Source of the DNA: Tamarix chinensis
Taxonomy: Eukaryota > Streptophyta > Magnoliopsida > Caryophyllales > Tamaricaceae
Direction of reading: 5' to 3'
DNA: 64,000 nucleotides
Assembly: GCA_030549775.1 (NCBI GenBank)
Contig: CM060175.1
Coordinates: 39,111,915-39,175,914, forward strand
The position numbers and the translations under genes were made by a program. Shown piece by piece: positions 34,196 to 46,720 of this stretch (the stretch's first letter is position 1; each line of letters starts with the position of its first letter). The notes beneath the pieces are model-generated. The model was given only the letters and a program-made list of their open reading frames with translations. It was not told where the DNA came from and made no database searches.

Positions 34196-34203
34196 AATCA
34201 TAG

Positions 34204-36180
34204 TCTGTGAAAGAAGTGTCTTTTGCTACTATAATCAAGTTTTCTTACTGGAAAAATCAAGTGGAGTGCTTAACACTTATATATCTTGAACTTTCTATCT
34301 GAATATTAGAATAATATGAATTTATGATCCAAAATTCACTAGATAATTCTATAATATTCCCTATTATTTATGATTTGTGAACTAATAGATTCTTAAGAAT
34401 TTAAGTAAGATGTTTGGTAAACGTTAAGTATTGTGGGAAAATTTAGAGGAGAAATCAAAAAATGAGAGTTATATTATGTATATTGATTATCAAAGTGGAT
34501 ATAAAACTTCATATGTAGAGAGGTAGATCAAAATAGGATGATAAAGGAAAATATTATACGGTTGGGAGTAATTAACCGTTAGGCAGTAGGGTGGACTCTA
34601 ACCCAATATGGAACCAAGAGAGCAATTAGGGGAGATGAACATATCCAAAGGCATTTGGGTTGTCCTTTATTATTTGGGTTGTTGTGACTTTAGGCCTAAT
34701 AGTGTTAGTTTTGGAAAGACACATATCATCATTCCCTTTAAATTTTCCTCAATTACATGAGTCACTATCCTATGTAATGAGACTAAACTTTAGTGAGTTG
34801 TCGATGGCCAAGCGCATCAATTATTTCTCTCATGTAGATAAACCGAGCTTTGATTGTGTTGTCAATTATCCAAGCCATACATTTACTAGTAATAAAAATG
34901 ACCATTAGACACTTAAAATAAAGTTACAAAAAGAAGACTATCAATCACTTACAGATTGCAAGCATGATTATAGAATATCCAATGTTCACATATCAATGAA
35001 GATACTTATAATCAGAATGACATAGTAGCCAACGACCACTTACAAATAGTAAGGTTGATTTATATGTACAATTATAAAATTTCTATTAGTTACTTAAAAG
35101 TAAAATAGTAAAAAGACCATTGGAAATCATATATACATACTAGAAAGTTTCAGGGAATCAAATTTCATCAACAAAGTATATCAGCAAATTATACTAAGAG
35201 ACAAAAATAAAAGTACACCAGATTCATCAATTATTCTAAAATTTAAATTTTATTTTTTGCAAAATAGAAAATGATACCAAAATGAGGTTTTTCCAATAAG
35301 CTTCATTTTCTTTCCCCTCCTCTGTGCATAGATCATAGTAAAGTTGTTTGAATAAGGGCCACACTGTACTTACAATTGTTATTATAAAATAGAGCAACTT
35401 CTTAGGTCATTGAAGACCACTTGTTTATACAATGTTATTTTGCATAAGAAGAGGCATGGATTGAGAAGGAATTGAGGCTTGATTTGAAGTTACATCTTCT
35501 CCAAGATGAGATAACCAAGGAGATCATGTCACTAATGAAAGCAAATTCTTCATCTCCCCAACCAAAAATGAGGTAAATCCAATCAGCTCGTATTGTTATA
35601 TATATATTGTCATTACCCTATGCAATTATATATATACCCCTCTTTATTTACTTTTTTCTTCTTTACCCTCTGCGATTACCACTCCTTAGTTTCCTTTATC
35701 TTTCACTCTTTACCTTTAAACCTAAAATCTTTATACCTTTGATCCCATTATTTTTTAGGATATTGTCAACACCATTACCATATCCATCCATAGATACTGT
35801 CACTCCCTTCCCATTGTTGTTGTGAAAGGAGGTGTGCAACACTACAAGCTTTCAGATGGAAATTGCAGTTATGGAGTTTGCATTGTTGTTGCATAAAACA
35901 CCAACCTTTGTAATCATCCTTGCAAATCTCCTACTCTTTTAAGGGATATGTTCCTTGAACATCTTAGTACTTCTAAAACCTCTTTTGTTTATGAACCTTC
36001 TAATACATCTATAATATCTTTAGTTTCTCTCTTACCTTTTCCATCTTTGATGAAGAGGTGATGAATCCTTTAGCCCCCTCATTTTTTTCTTATCCGTCTT
36101 CCTTTATCAAAATGTTTGAACATTCCTTATTTGATTTAAACCCTCTCCTCCCTAGCAATATTATCGAAGTTTAACTTGAA
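34204..36180. other. intergenic, nothing recognised
   Basis: AT-rich sequence with short frames only (for example 34660-34908 and 35607-35825, the latter T/C-rich and low complexity). I see no known gene, RNA or element end. Confidence 0.5.
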
Positions 36181-36189
36181 TCGAATATG

Positions 36190-36640
36190 GCTAATAATCT
36201 ACCGGATAGGTACATAACCTTATATACCAAAGTGTTTTACACTAGCATCCATTTTACCTTAAAATCATTCATAAGATAGTTCCCTTCAAGCTTGTTGGCT
36301 TAGCTTAGCCAACTTTGTTCCAAATGCCTCACCGATGGTGATAGGTTCCTTATATGGATGTTACTTATTAGAGATCGTGCCAATAATGGATATTTTCAGA
36401 CTTTTCTTCAAGTTCTTAGCTTTGGGCTTCTATTATATTCAAACTAGAGGGGAAAATAAGTTTATTAAGGAGATCTAATATTCTATAAAAGATTGGAAAC
36501 CACAATAGTTTTTTATTTTAAGCAACTTCGAGTGGAATTTGCCCAAGTGAGGTCAACTTGCCCCCAAGTTCCAGAAGTGTCTACCTTTCACTCATAAGTT
36601 TGAGGCTTGTGCTAACAAATTTGAAAAAATTTGTATGAGT
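36190..36640 (+). pseudogene. possible gag-like (putative gypsy-type transposon) remnant
   Basis: Frame-hopping translation gives MANNLPDRYITLYTKVFYTS, then IHFTLKSF, LVGLA, PTLFQMPHR and further on ICPSEVNLPPSSRS. The order (a tyrosine/phenylalanine-rich start, a LxPN-like block, then S-S-like residues before a Trp-rich end) recalls the plant putative gypsy-type transposon domain. The resemblance is weak and the frame is broken many times. Confidence 0.35.
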
Positions 36641-38131
36641 GGGGCATGACATTAATAGCAATGAAGTACAAATGATCCTATCATCCTTAGGAAGATAGGC
36701 TTGATATTTGACGTTGGTATGCAAAATATCTTCCTTTCAACAATTTAACTAATTTGATGTTATTTTTATTTCCATTGTCTCATGAGATTATACCTTTTAA
36801 TGTTTCTCTATATTGTAATGCTTAGAAGGCTCAACAACAAACTACCACTCCCAGTTTGGCAAAGGGCATAAAATACCCCATTGTACATCCTCCCATATGG
36901 TCATATATTATTGAGGGGGCCAAAAAAAAGGTAAGTATTCTCTTGATATGTTATAAATCATGGTCATTCATAATTGCCTTCTAAAATTATTTATCCTTTA
37001 TTGCATTTTTTGAAAAGGAGGAGGTTTCCAGGCCTTTTCCTAAAAATCTAAAAAAAAATAAAGTAAAGCCAAATAAGGTTAGAAGTATCATTAATTTTGT
37101 CACAACTTTAATAGTTGGTATGTCATCTATCTTTACATAATTCGCTCCATGTCCATCATTTTGACCTATTTGATTATTTCTCTTTATGATTTATTCAAAA
37201 TCTACCCCTAGTACTAATGTGCCGGCGAACCATGACATCGATGTTTGTAGTTTAAAAAAATTTCCCTTTGAGGAAAGGTTTTCTTAAAAGTGGCTCTAAG
37301 GTCTCATTGGAGGACAATGGAGATGATATATCCATACCTAAAGGCTACCTATTCTTCATCTATCATCCAGATGATAGTATAGGTCTCAAGCTGACCGTGA
37401 TCATTATATTATGCAAGGATAAAAAGATTGTTGAAGGTATAAGGACAACCACCCTACTAAGGGATGACACACAGTTAACTTTTTAGGTACATATCATATT
37501 CTTTCACATATATGCAACTACATTAATGATTCAACTTTAAATAACTTGTATATTTTATCTACTACAATTGTTTATGGGAAATAAATTTTTAACTATTTCT
37601 CTTAGAGTGCCATATGCTTTGACCAGTAGAGGATGAATATAAAAAACTTCATAGTGCTTATTCAATCTTCATTGCTGAGAAGGAATCCATTTAGGCTAGA
37701 GGTTGGAATTAGAGACTAAAAAGAACTAATTGAAGTCATCTGCCCTTAATGAAAAAAATTTCCAAGCTCATGTTGTTAGTTTTTCATAATATTTACAAAG
37801 ACAAAAACTGGCATCTAGGACTAAAATAAAGCTATTAAATGAAAAGAGTACATGTCTCGGAGATGATCTCTATGGAGAGAAAAGCCCAACCTATAAACAA
37901 ACCACCTAGAAGAAAAAATAGGTCACAAATGTTGGGAAGGTCCAATAATACTCCACAGACTTAGCGCTTCCTAGTGAGAGAACAAACTCCTCACTACCAA
38001 GGTAAAAGAGTACAAGGCTAAGTTTTTAGACATGGAGAAAAAAATTAGATATGCAAAGAGATTGTTGAAAATGACTTAGTAAATGATAAAGAAATAAAAA
38101 ATATTCAGGAGGTATCTGAGGCCAAACAAAT
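36641..38131. other. intergenic or element interior, nothing firm
   Basis: It may continue the remnant just left of it. The frame 37268-37486 (72 residues) has no recognisable domain. Confidence 0.35.
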
Positions 38132-40344
38132 TATAACACCCCCAAAATTCAATATTAATTTTTTTTTATTTTATTAAAAGAAAATAGAAGAAGCAAAAGG
38201 CAAAGATAATAAATTTTGAGGATATTACCGCTGCACTTAGTATTGGAACTGTTACACAACATCTATAAAAAGTGTATTATACAAGTTTCTTGGTTCTTTA
38301 CCAAATTGAGGAAACAAGCCATCAATCATTATTTACTGTGGAGAATCAGATGGATGTACCAGAAGCTTGTCATTTATCTTCTCATTAGCATGCCATCTCA
38401 ATTTTTTTTGCATCTTGGACATCATTAAACATATGCTTGAATCTTAGTATTATAGGCGCTAAGGCTAAAAAGAAATAGAATATGATTTATACAAATTTAA
38501 TTTAAAATAGAGTAGCGCACTGAATTCATTACAAAAGATATAAGCCCATAATTAATGGTTATAAGAGTAAACTCCTTTACTAAAGAATGAAAATGGTGGA
38601 AGATATACCCTAAGGATTTCTGGATAATCCTTACTCTCATACCCAAGCCCTCTTGAATAACACCTATAATGAACTTGCAAGGGATACTATCCATTGAATA
38701 GATAGGAGCCTACGAATGAAACCCTTCAGTACTATGGTACCGAGTAACCTTTTAAACCAGACTAAAAGGCAAACCCACATGCAATACATAATATAAGGAC
38801 TATATAGGATGACAACATGTAGACTAATAAACACGGCGATACCTCATATAATGAGAGATGCATAACACAAAATCCATGTACTTATAAATCCATCACGTAC
38901 CCATGTAAAGGTAGGCATTGAAGCCAAACTTAGGTCATATTAATAGATCATAATGAGAATCAATACCTTTTGGGCCTTAAGCCATTAAATAAATCATTAT
39001 TCAATGATCATTTCTCGGATTATATCCATGTGAGTGTAGGAACCACACTATTATAACGGTGGATCGAAAACATACGAGGCAACATGCACCTGACCACTAT
39101 TATTCACTAGTGGACTAGTCTTTAAGGTATAAGGCTCCTGGCCACTACTATCATCGGTGGATCGGTCTGGCTCTGACTCACATGGTGTTCCACTATAAGT
39201 GATTAGTAATTTTTCATGATTTATTCACACCTAACATTTGGTTTATTAAGCTCGGGACCCCCACTATTTTAGCCGGTGGACCGGAATACACATATATATC
39301 TTCTAGGGTAAAGTGCTCTTGGGCCACTATTATATCCGTTGGACTGGTACACACATACATCTTCTAGGGGAAAGCGCGCCTCTGCCACTATTATAATTGT
39401 TGGAATGGTATATATAATATAATCCATCTTGGCCCAACTCAATTTTCTTTTACTTTAATGATTAGTGTTTTAACTTTTAATTAGCATAGTAGTTCCATTT
39501 TTTTGCCTCGAGGGGGAGATAAAAAACCCGAAGATACAAAGGTACGTCAGTTATACTAGCTTATACAAGCAACTCAGTACCCTTCAATCATTAACCTAGG
39601 GACACAAAAGTACCCTGATTGTACTGATGCATACAAACTACACAGTACCCTACCGATAAGGATACCTAATCCATAAGTATGTATACCCCCTAAATAGATT
39701 CGAAGAGTTAGATATAGTAAGATGTAGGGTATGGCTGGAGCACTAAGGTACACCAGCAAATACTGAAATAATCATGGGCTTAACCACGTCTTTAGGGTAG
39801 CAACCCCTAAAGAGCCACCATTTCTAATCTCGAGGTCTTCCACTTTAATTATTAGTGTCCTAATTAAGGTGACTACGAGAAGCATAAAAACCACATACTT
39901 ATTCACTTCCATTTGCTTCGGATATCATTAAGTAATCCTTATTCATAGAATTATCCATGATAACCTAAAAAAATTGCTAAGGCCATCCTTCTCTCATCCA
40001 ATTCTAATTTAGGATTCGTTTTCATTTGTTCATATGCCATAAAGGATTTATCACAATATGGTCTTAGAGTCTAGCTAGTTCATATCGAATGATCATGGCA
40101 TATATAACCCTAATATACATACTTCAACATATCCAACACATAGTTCCATGTACACTTACACACTAGGCTCCCATTTGCATAATTGTGATATAACACCATA
40201 TCACTCCCTTAATCATCCATTTAGCCCTAGGTTATGCCATGTTCTTGTGATACTCACAACTCATCAAACACCATTAACTTATTATTCAATGCTACTTATG
40301 CCTCATTATGAAACTCCTTTAACCTATCTATATGTTAAATACTA

Positions 40345-41490
40345 ATTACTGATTTACCCCTATTATCTTTGCAAATTACTAAAATACCCCTTGCTTGTAA
40401 ATTTATTAAGTCATTCCTTTTTATTTGCCAATTTACCATATTAACTTCCATGTCACATAGTTACCAGATTGCCCCCTACTTGTGTTAGATTACCAAATTA
40501 TCTTCTATCCTTGTTAAATCACCAACTTTACCCCTTATACTTATTAAGTTACCAATTTACCCTTCTAGTGGGTTAAATTACCATATTACCCTATATATTT
40601 ATCTAAGTTACCAAATTATCCCTTAGGCTTATTAAGTTAACAAATCACCTTTCCAGTGGGTTAAATTACCATATTACCCTATACATTTATCTAAATTACC
40701 AAATTGCCCCTTAGGCTTATTAAGTTACCAAATCACCCTTCATACTCGTTACACTTGTAAGATTTCCCATTTGGTTATTTAGATTACCAAATTGCCTTTC
40801 TTCATTATAATAATTACCAGATTATCACTTTTAGTTGGTTAAATTTCCAAATTACCCTTCTTCATTATTATGTTTACCATTTTGCCCCTCTTTCTACAAA
40901 TTACCTCAATACCCTTCCTTTACACCAACATACCATTTTACCCTTCTACCTTATTAAATTACCAAAATACCCCTCCTTTGCACCAATTTACCAATTTACC
41001 CTTCTACCTGATTAAATTACCAAAATACCCCTCCTTTACACCAATTTACCATTTTACCCTTCTACCTTATTAAATTACCAAAATACCCTTCCTTTACACT
41101 AAATTATCATTTTACCCTTCTACATTATTAAATTACCAAAATACCCCTCCTTTACAACAAATTACCATTTTACCCTTATACCTTATTAAATTACCAAAAT
41201 ACCCTTTCTTTTATGCCAATTTACCATTTTACCCTTATACTTTATTAAATTACCAAAATTTCCTTCTTTTACACCAAATTACTATTTTACCCTTTTACTT
41301 TACATAATTACTAAAATGCCCTTCTCATTTATTAAATTACCATATAACATCCTTACTTTGCAAAATTTACCAAAATACCCCCTTCCATGTAAAATTACTA
41401 AAATGCCCTTCTTACTTATTTATTTACTATTTTACCCCATTTACTCTTATAATTTACCATTTTGCCCTGATTATACCACTTTTACTAAAA
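40345..41490. repeat. minisatellite, basic unit about 29 bp
   Basis: Degenerate tandem repeats of TTACCAAATTACCC plus a CTTATTAAA-type tail, base period 29-30 bp. Between 40920 and 41280 the period is 58 bp, as with CACCAA at 40923, 40981 and 41039. Between 40560 and 40740 an 89-bp period is seen (AGTGGGTTAAATTACC at 40567 and 40656). Confidence 0.85.
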
Positions 41491-41493
41491 TAC

Positions 41494-41498
41494 CCTCA
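41494..41498. repeat. target-site duplication of Athila, left copy
   Basis: CCTCA, identical to 54035-54039. Confidence 0.92.
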
Positions 41499-43032
41499 TG
41501 ATGCACTGTCGTATGCACAACAAATTTAACAAATAAATCCTAATCCCCAAATACGTAGTATATGGCAAGAAGGAGTCGAACCCACAAGGAATGACGTTTT
41601 AATCACTAATTTTGCTATTGATGTTATAAACCCGTTTGTACAATTTTCATTGATTCCTAACTAAATTCAATTATACTAAGGCTTTAACCACGACTTTACA
41701 ATTAGGGAAGGATTGAATTGGTGATGGAATTAAAATGCCATACATTTACATAAAAGAATGATTCTAAATAGTTTAATGTTGACTTAAGAAATTCAGAATA
41801 ATAATTTCTATACTTCCTCTCAACCTTAATAAATTGAATATGCTCTCAATTTATTTTTGTACCCAATTAATAACCTAGGTTACGAACACTAGATTCAATT
41901 AATGGTAGCATTATGAACGGGAAGTAGCCAACTACAATCATAATCACACAAGCTCGGATCATGCAATTGCACGAATTAATGGTCTTTTTGCTACTATAGA
42001 CAAATTAATTAACAATTTCGGATTAATTTCATTGTCTTAGCAAAGACTAAGTCCTAAACCAAATAGGTGATCAATCTAATCAGTTCAAGAATCTTAATCT
42101 ATGATATGGAATCATTCAATTCAGACCATTAATTCAATTAAACCTCATGTAGAATCAAACATTTAAATTATGAAATGATAATTACGTTATGATTCCATCT
42201 TCAATTCATCCTACCCTGTTCTACTTATTCAAATTTCTGCATACTCACAATTCATATAATTATACAGAAATACTAAAAGTTAATGACAATAACACATTCA
42301 CAAATTCTATTATTTCAACAATTAGATAACAATGAAATGATCACAAGTAAAATTACATAAAAACTACTTAGATTCTGCAAAATGGAAATACAGAAATTTA
42401 CAAAGGAATAGAGGAAACTTATCAATTGAAGTGCATAATGTCAAATCATCAATAGAATTCAAGAAGATCAAAGATTGGAATTGTGCATTACATGTATGTT
42501 CTAAAGGAATAAAGGAAGAAAAATACATTCGATCCTTTTTCTCTCGATATCCCGAACTCTGTTTTCATATCCAATTTTATCAGAAACAAGTCGCGTGGCA
42601 GTTACACATTTTTAATCGAAAACACGGTCCGTGTTTATGAAACACGGGACCCCCGTGTTTTCTTCCAACCGTTCTGCTGACAAAGCTTTACCGACCGCCA
42701 TTCGGGATTAATAACACGGTCCGTGTTATGGAAACACAGGACCCCCGTGTTTTTGACTCTTCCACTCAATTCCTTTGAAAGTTTGAGCTTCACTTCTCTT
42801 GATATATTTGTTCCCTTTCCAACTTTTCTCTCCTTGATTCGGCATTTCTTGATGTGTTCTCTACTTGATTTCTTCTTCTCATTGATTTCTCCTTGAATTT
42901 CTTCAATTCTTTTCTTTCCTGTAAAACTTATTCAAAGGAGGAAAACTCGACGAAAAGATTAAATCTAGTAGAAATTATGAGGGATAAATGATATTTTTAG
43001 ACATGAAAATAATCAATAAATCTTATCTATCA
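41499..43032 (-). repeat. 3' LTR of Athila (left copy)
   Basis: 1534 bp. On the plus strand it runs TGATGCACTG to CTTATCTATCA. It contains two palindromes AACACGGTCCGTGTT (42621-42635 and 42713-42727), each followed by a GGACCCCCGTGTT half. The 69-residue plus-strand frame 42431-42640 recurs in the other LTR and is incidental. Confidence 0.95.
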
Positions 43033-43044
43033 AATACCCCCATA
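43033..43044 (-). promoter_or_regulatory. polypurine tract of Athila
   Basis: Read on the minus strand, TATGGGGGTATT abuts the 3' LTR. Position and G-run fit a plus-strand primer. Confidence 0.6.
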
Positions 43045-44681
43045 CTTGAATTATTGCTTGTCCTCAAGCAATATCATATCATACACATGAATACATCAAG
43101 AAATGTAATAGAAATAGATCATGGAATACAAGATTGATTAGATTGGAATTATTCATGTACGAAGTTCAACTTGGATTGGGACTGAAAAATACTTGTAAAT
43201 CATGAAATATCACTGATAGAAATATTTTTGGATCACATCTTAAATCACCTTAAAAACAGTCTTATCAAATGCTCAAACGGTTTAAGAACGAAAATTATAA
43301 TAATTAGTATCTCATCATGCAAATTAGATCAAGACTAATGAAATTCAATTTGGTAAATTCTTACTTTCGGAATGTGGGAACGCTCACTCTTTAGTGTAAA
43401 GGGTAAGATGTGTTTACTCTCAAATTCTCTCCAAATGATGATGATCACCCATATGTTTGCCATTATTCTCAATTTGCCACCACTAAAAGAACTAAATTAT
43501 ATAAGAATCAAAAGGTCTTAAATTTGGTTGTAATGGGGCTAGGGTTCTAAGGTGGGATGAAATTTTGGTATTGTAGCTAGACTCTACCAACTAGAGGAGC
43601 AGAATTTTTTTTTTCAAACCCTTCCATTCAACCAAACAACATCAAAAGACATGAAATTTTATTCTCTTCTTTTTTTTTTAAATATCCATACCCCTATACT
43701 TAGATTTCACCTTATTAACAAAACAAAAGTTCTCCTTGAAAATATTTTTGCTCCACTAGTCGTAGAGTAAGGAAGGGAAATACATATGGAGATTAGTTGT
43801 TAATAAAGTTTAAATTAATAAAACAGGTCTATAGGCTCAAAGGGGTATGCAATGGATAACAATTTTTCAAGGTAGGTTATTTGGCTTTGTAGCTAACAAA
43901 GAAAGAAGAGTGCCTTTATCATTTTCAAATATCCTAAAGTTCTATGCAGTCTTGAAGAGACTAATGGCAAATTCTAGTTTCACATATCATTGGAGAATTC
44001 ACACAAAAGAGAAATATATTTTGGATAAGCAATGTATCCAAAGATTAGGCCCAAACGCTCACCATGTTATAATCACCAATTTTGAATTTCATTGTATCTC
44101 ATTCTTAGTCAATGCATGATTTGATCTCTAATCATTCTAACTTTCTTTCCTTCACTATTATCACATCTTCAATTTCTATCTTTAAGGTGTCAAAAGATGT
44201 TGATCAAAACATACAATAAGTATATAAAATTATCCGTTTTGAAAATAATTCAGTCCCATACTTTGTTTTACTTCGTACATGGATTACTCAAATCTAATAC
44301 TTCTTGTTTGTTTGTTTGTTTTTTTTAAACAAAGGAATAAATTAACTAACTACCACTTAACAAACATAAATAACAGTTACTAACTATTTCAACGAAAAAG
44401 TAATCACAAGCCTACAAATACGAATGCACCAATGCACCCCCCTTACTTAATGTGTTCATTGTCCCTAATGAACAAATGCAAGTGAAGAAAAAAATGAAGA
44501 ATCGGATTCAAGAGGAAGGTGGAGGTGGGTCTCGGTTCCCGAGATGGAAATCATAGAGATTTTTCATCATCTCCATCATTTGATTTTGGTTAGCTCGAAT
44601 GGAATCCAATTGGGAGTACACTTGATTTTGAAATTGGAGATGCCATTCGGGAACAAAAGTTGAGGAGGAAGAAGAGCTGGC
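43045..44681 (-). other. Athila 3' untranslated region
   Basis: 1.6 kb of AT-rich sequence between the extra ORF and the 3' LTR. The plus-strand frame 43847-44119 has no recognisable domain. Confidence 0.6.
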
Positions 44682-45761
44682 TTAGGATCGGGGTGGTGGT
44701 GGTGGTGGATGGGCACCATGAGGTGGAATAGGATGTTCGATTGCTAATGGGGTAGGGTTATCTTCATCCTCATTAGGTTGCCAATTCAAAGGATTTAAAG
44801 GATCAGTTTTGGTAGGGTTAGGAAGAGGAAAGAAAACACGCCCCTGATAAGAAAGGTACCACGCATTATTCCTACGCTCAATAAGATGCGTAAGGCGACA
44901 ATGTTCAATATCAATGCGGGTACTCATGGCCTCAATAGGCATATCCTCCGGAAGGGGTATGTCCAAACTCATACAGATGGTGGTAATTAAACCCCCGATA
45001 ACAATGTCCCCTTGTTTGGAATTACTGACCCTTTGAAATTGTTTGGCAATAAAATAGGCAGTATCAACAGAATAATGTTCAAGCATAGAGTAGAGAAAGA
45101 AAAGTTCAATTGAACGAACTACTCCAGTACTATCTCCCCTCCCAAATATGGTAGTAGCCAAAAGCCTCTGAATGTATCGGAAAAATAAGTTAAAAATCTT
45201 AGAGGATTTGGCTTCAGAAATGCGGAATGTATCGGGAGTAGGCATATTCGTGGTATCACCTATTTTTGCGAAAAAATGGTTGGCATAAAACAAGGGTAAC
45301 ATGAATCTAACTCCCTGTGAAGGTAACATGAAAATGTGGGCAAGTTCATGCACCGCTAATTGTCTATCCTCATTAAAAAGACGAAAAGAAACATACCCTT
45401 GATTATTCTTTGTATCACCAATATCACCAATTTCAGCACACAATTCAAAGGTACTTAGAAATTCTAAAGTCAAGCGTCTATAGGTGTGATTAGTACAATA
45501 GACAAAGTGTTGCAAACCTATAGTTTCGAGCATACGCATGACTTGATTATGAATGCCCAATGTGTGCAAACACCCATCATCTAGATATCTAGTACCAGTA
45601 AGACGCCTCTGAGATAAGTAATCGTACCTTTCTTGTTGTTTGGGGGAGGTAAAAATGATACCTAAATCGTTGGGACGATTACGTCGTTGTCTTGCTTGCG
45701 TTGGTGATGATCGGGATCTCGAGGAATCACCTTCAGCACGTTGTTTCTTTTTCGGTGCCAT
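44682..45761 (-). CDS. Athila ORF-1-family protein in the env-like position, intact
   Basis: 359 residues from an ATG to a stop, uninterrupted. The N-terminus is basic (MAPKKKQR, a possible nuclear localisation signal). The middle contains TYRRLTLEFLSTFE and YLDDGCLHTLGI, the signature of the plant Athila ORF-1 family. The C-terminus is proline-rich (PPHGAHPPPPPPRS). I see no signal peptide and no convincing membrane segment, so an envelope role is not supported by the sequence. It lies downstream of pol, the place of the extra ORF in Athila elements. The function of this family is not known. It is the only unbroken frame in the element. Confidence 0.88.
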   Translation of the reverse strand: MAPKKKQRAEGDSSRSRSSPTQARQRRNRPNDLGIIFTSPKQQERYDYLSQRRLTGTRYLDDGCLHTLGIHNQVMRMLETIGLQHFVYCTNHTYRRLTLEFLSTFELCAEIGDIGDTKNNQGYVSFRLFNEDRQLAVHELAHIFMLPSQGVRFMLPLFYANHFFAKIGDTTNMPTPDTFRISEAKSSKIFNLFFRYIQRLLATTIFGRGDSTGVVRSIELFFLYSMLEHYSVDTAYFIAKQFQRVSNSKQGDIVIGGLITTICMSLDIPLPEDMPIEAMSTRIDIEHCRLTHLIERRNNAWYLSYQGRVFFPLPNPTKTDPLNPLNWQPNEDEDNPTPLAIEHPIPPHGAHPPPPPPRS

Positions 45762-46335
45762 CTACACAAAGAATATCACCTTTAAGTTAAAAATCAGTGA
45801 TGAAACCAGAAAGTTCAGCATAGACATAAGATAACGACAATGATAACTTGGATAAAATTGCACTGAATGCATACATATGCTCTCATTATGGCAATCACCC
45901 AATTTTCAATCACAATAATGCGTGAAAACAGCATATGTAAATAATCAATGAACCGAATTAACATTGCTGTCATAAGGGAAAGAAGACTTACCTAAATTCG
46001 TGAAAACTGGTATGAACGAGTGAGAAATCAAAAGAAAGATATATGAATACCAAATCCCACGAAAACCCTAAGTCTAATTGCAAAAAAAATAGAGGAGACA
46101 ATGGTCGGAGAAAATTAGGGTTGGAGACGAACGGCGATGGCTCTGTTTTGGATTAACAGAGATAACTCGACAGGGTAAAGAAAATTAATGTTGGGAAAAG
46201 AAGTTGAGATGTTAATGGAGTAGGAGTTGTGAAGAATCGAAGATTTGAGTGAGAAAAATGGAAGAATCAAAGGAGAAGAATGCTGCGAAGAACTGGCGAG
46301 AAATCGAACGAGAGGGTCGTGTTTTTTCAGATCTG
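45762..46335 (-). other. Athila spacer upstream of the extra ORF
   Basis: Non-coding sequence between the palindrome array and the extra ORF. It could hold the leader or splice acceptor of the ORF's transcript; no motif is decisive. Confidence 0.5.
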
Positions 46336-46720
46336 AAAACACGGGGGGGGGGGGGGGGAAAGGGATCTGGAGAGAAATACGGTACCCCCGTGTTAAATTT
46401 TACACATTGTGGTTATGACTGAGAAGGTAACACGGGCCGTGTTTATGAAATACGGTACCCCCGTGTTAAATTTTTGGCTCTCTGGAATTTTGAAAAGTTT
46501 TGCAGAGAAGGAAACACGGGCCGTGTTAACAAATACGGTACCCCCGTGTTAATTTTGAAGCTCTCTGGAATTCTAAAATTTTCTGCAGAGGAAGAAACAC
46601 GGACCGTGTTACAAAATACGGTACCCCCGTGTTAATTTTGAAGCTCTCTGGAATTCTGAGATTTTCTGCAGAGAGAAAAACACGGGCCGTGTTTGTAAAA
46701 TACGACCCCCCCGTGTTTTT
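46336..46720 (-). repeat. 83-bp tandem array of palindrome-bearing units in Athila
   Basis: Perfect 15-bp palindromes AACACGG-N-CCGTGTT start at 46429, 46513, 46596 and 46679 (spacing 84, 83, 83). Each is followed by an AATACGGTACCCCCGTGTT half-palindrome and a conserved GCTCTCTGGAATT...CTGCAGAG spacer. A fifth, degenerate unit begins at about 46337 and contains a run of 16 G (46343-46358). The same palindromes occur in the element's LTRs. Confidence 0.93.

Larger units (their letters stand above)
38132..41498. repeat. long non-coding repeat, left copy (interrupted by Athila)
   Basis: It starts TATAACACCCCCAAAATTC and matches the start of the repeat at 54614 (TGTAACATCCCAAAATTT). Shared segments in the same order include TTACCGCTGCACTTAGTATT versus TTATCGCCACACTTATTACT and GCTAAGGCTAA. 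Both also share a block of CCACTATTTTAGCCGGTGGA-type motifs (39045-39410 here). It resumes after the Athila insertion at 54040 and runs to 54613. Probably an LTR or non-coding arm of a large gypsy element; that identity is inference. Confidence 0.55.

Noticed and set aside
42431..42640. Identical 69-codon frames at 42431 and 53433
   Set aside because: They are the same stretch in the two Athila LTRs, with no known domain; identity reflects LTR duplication, not a gene family.
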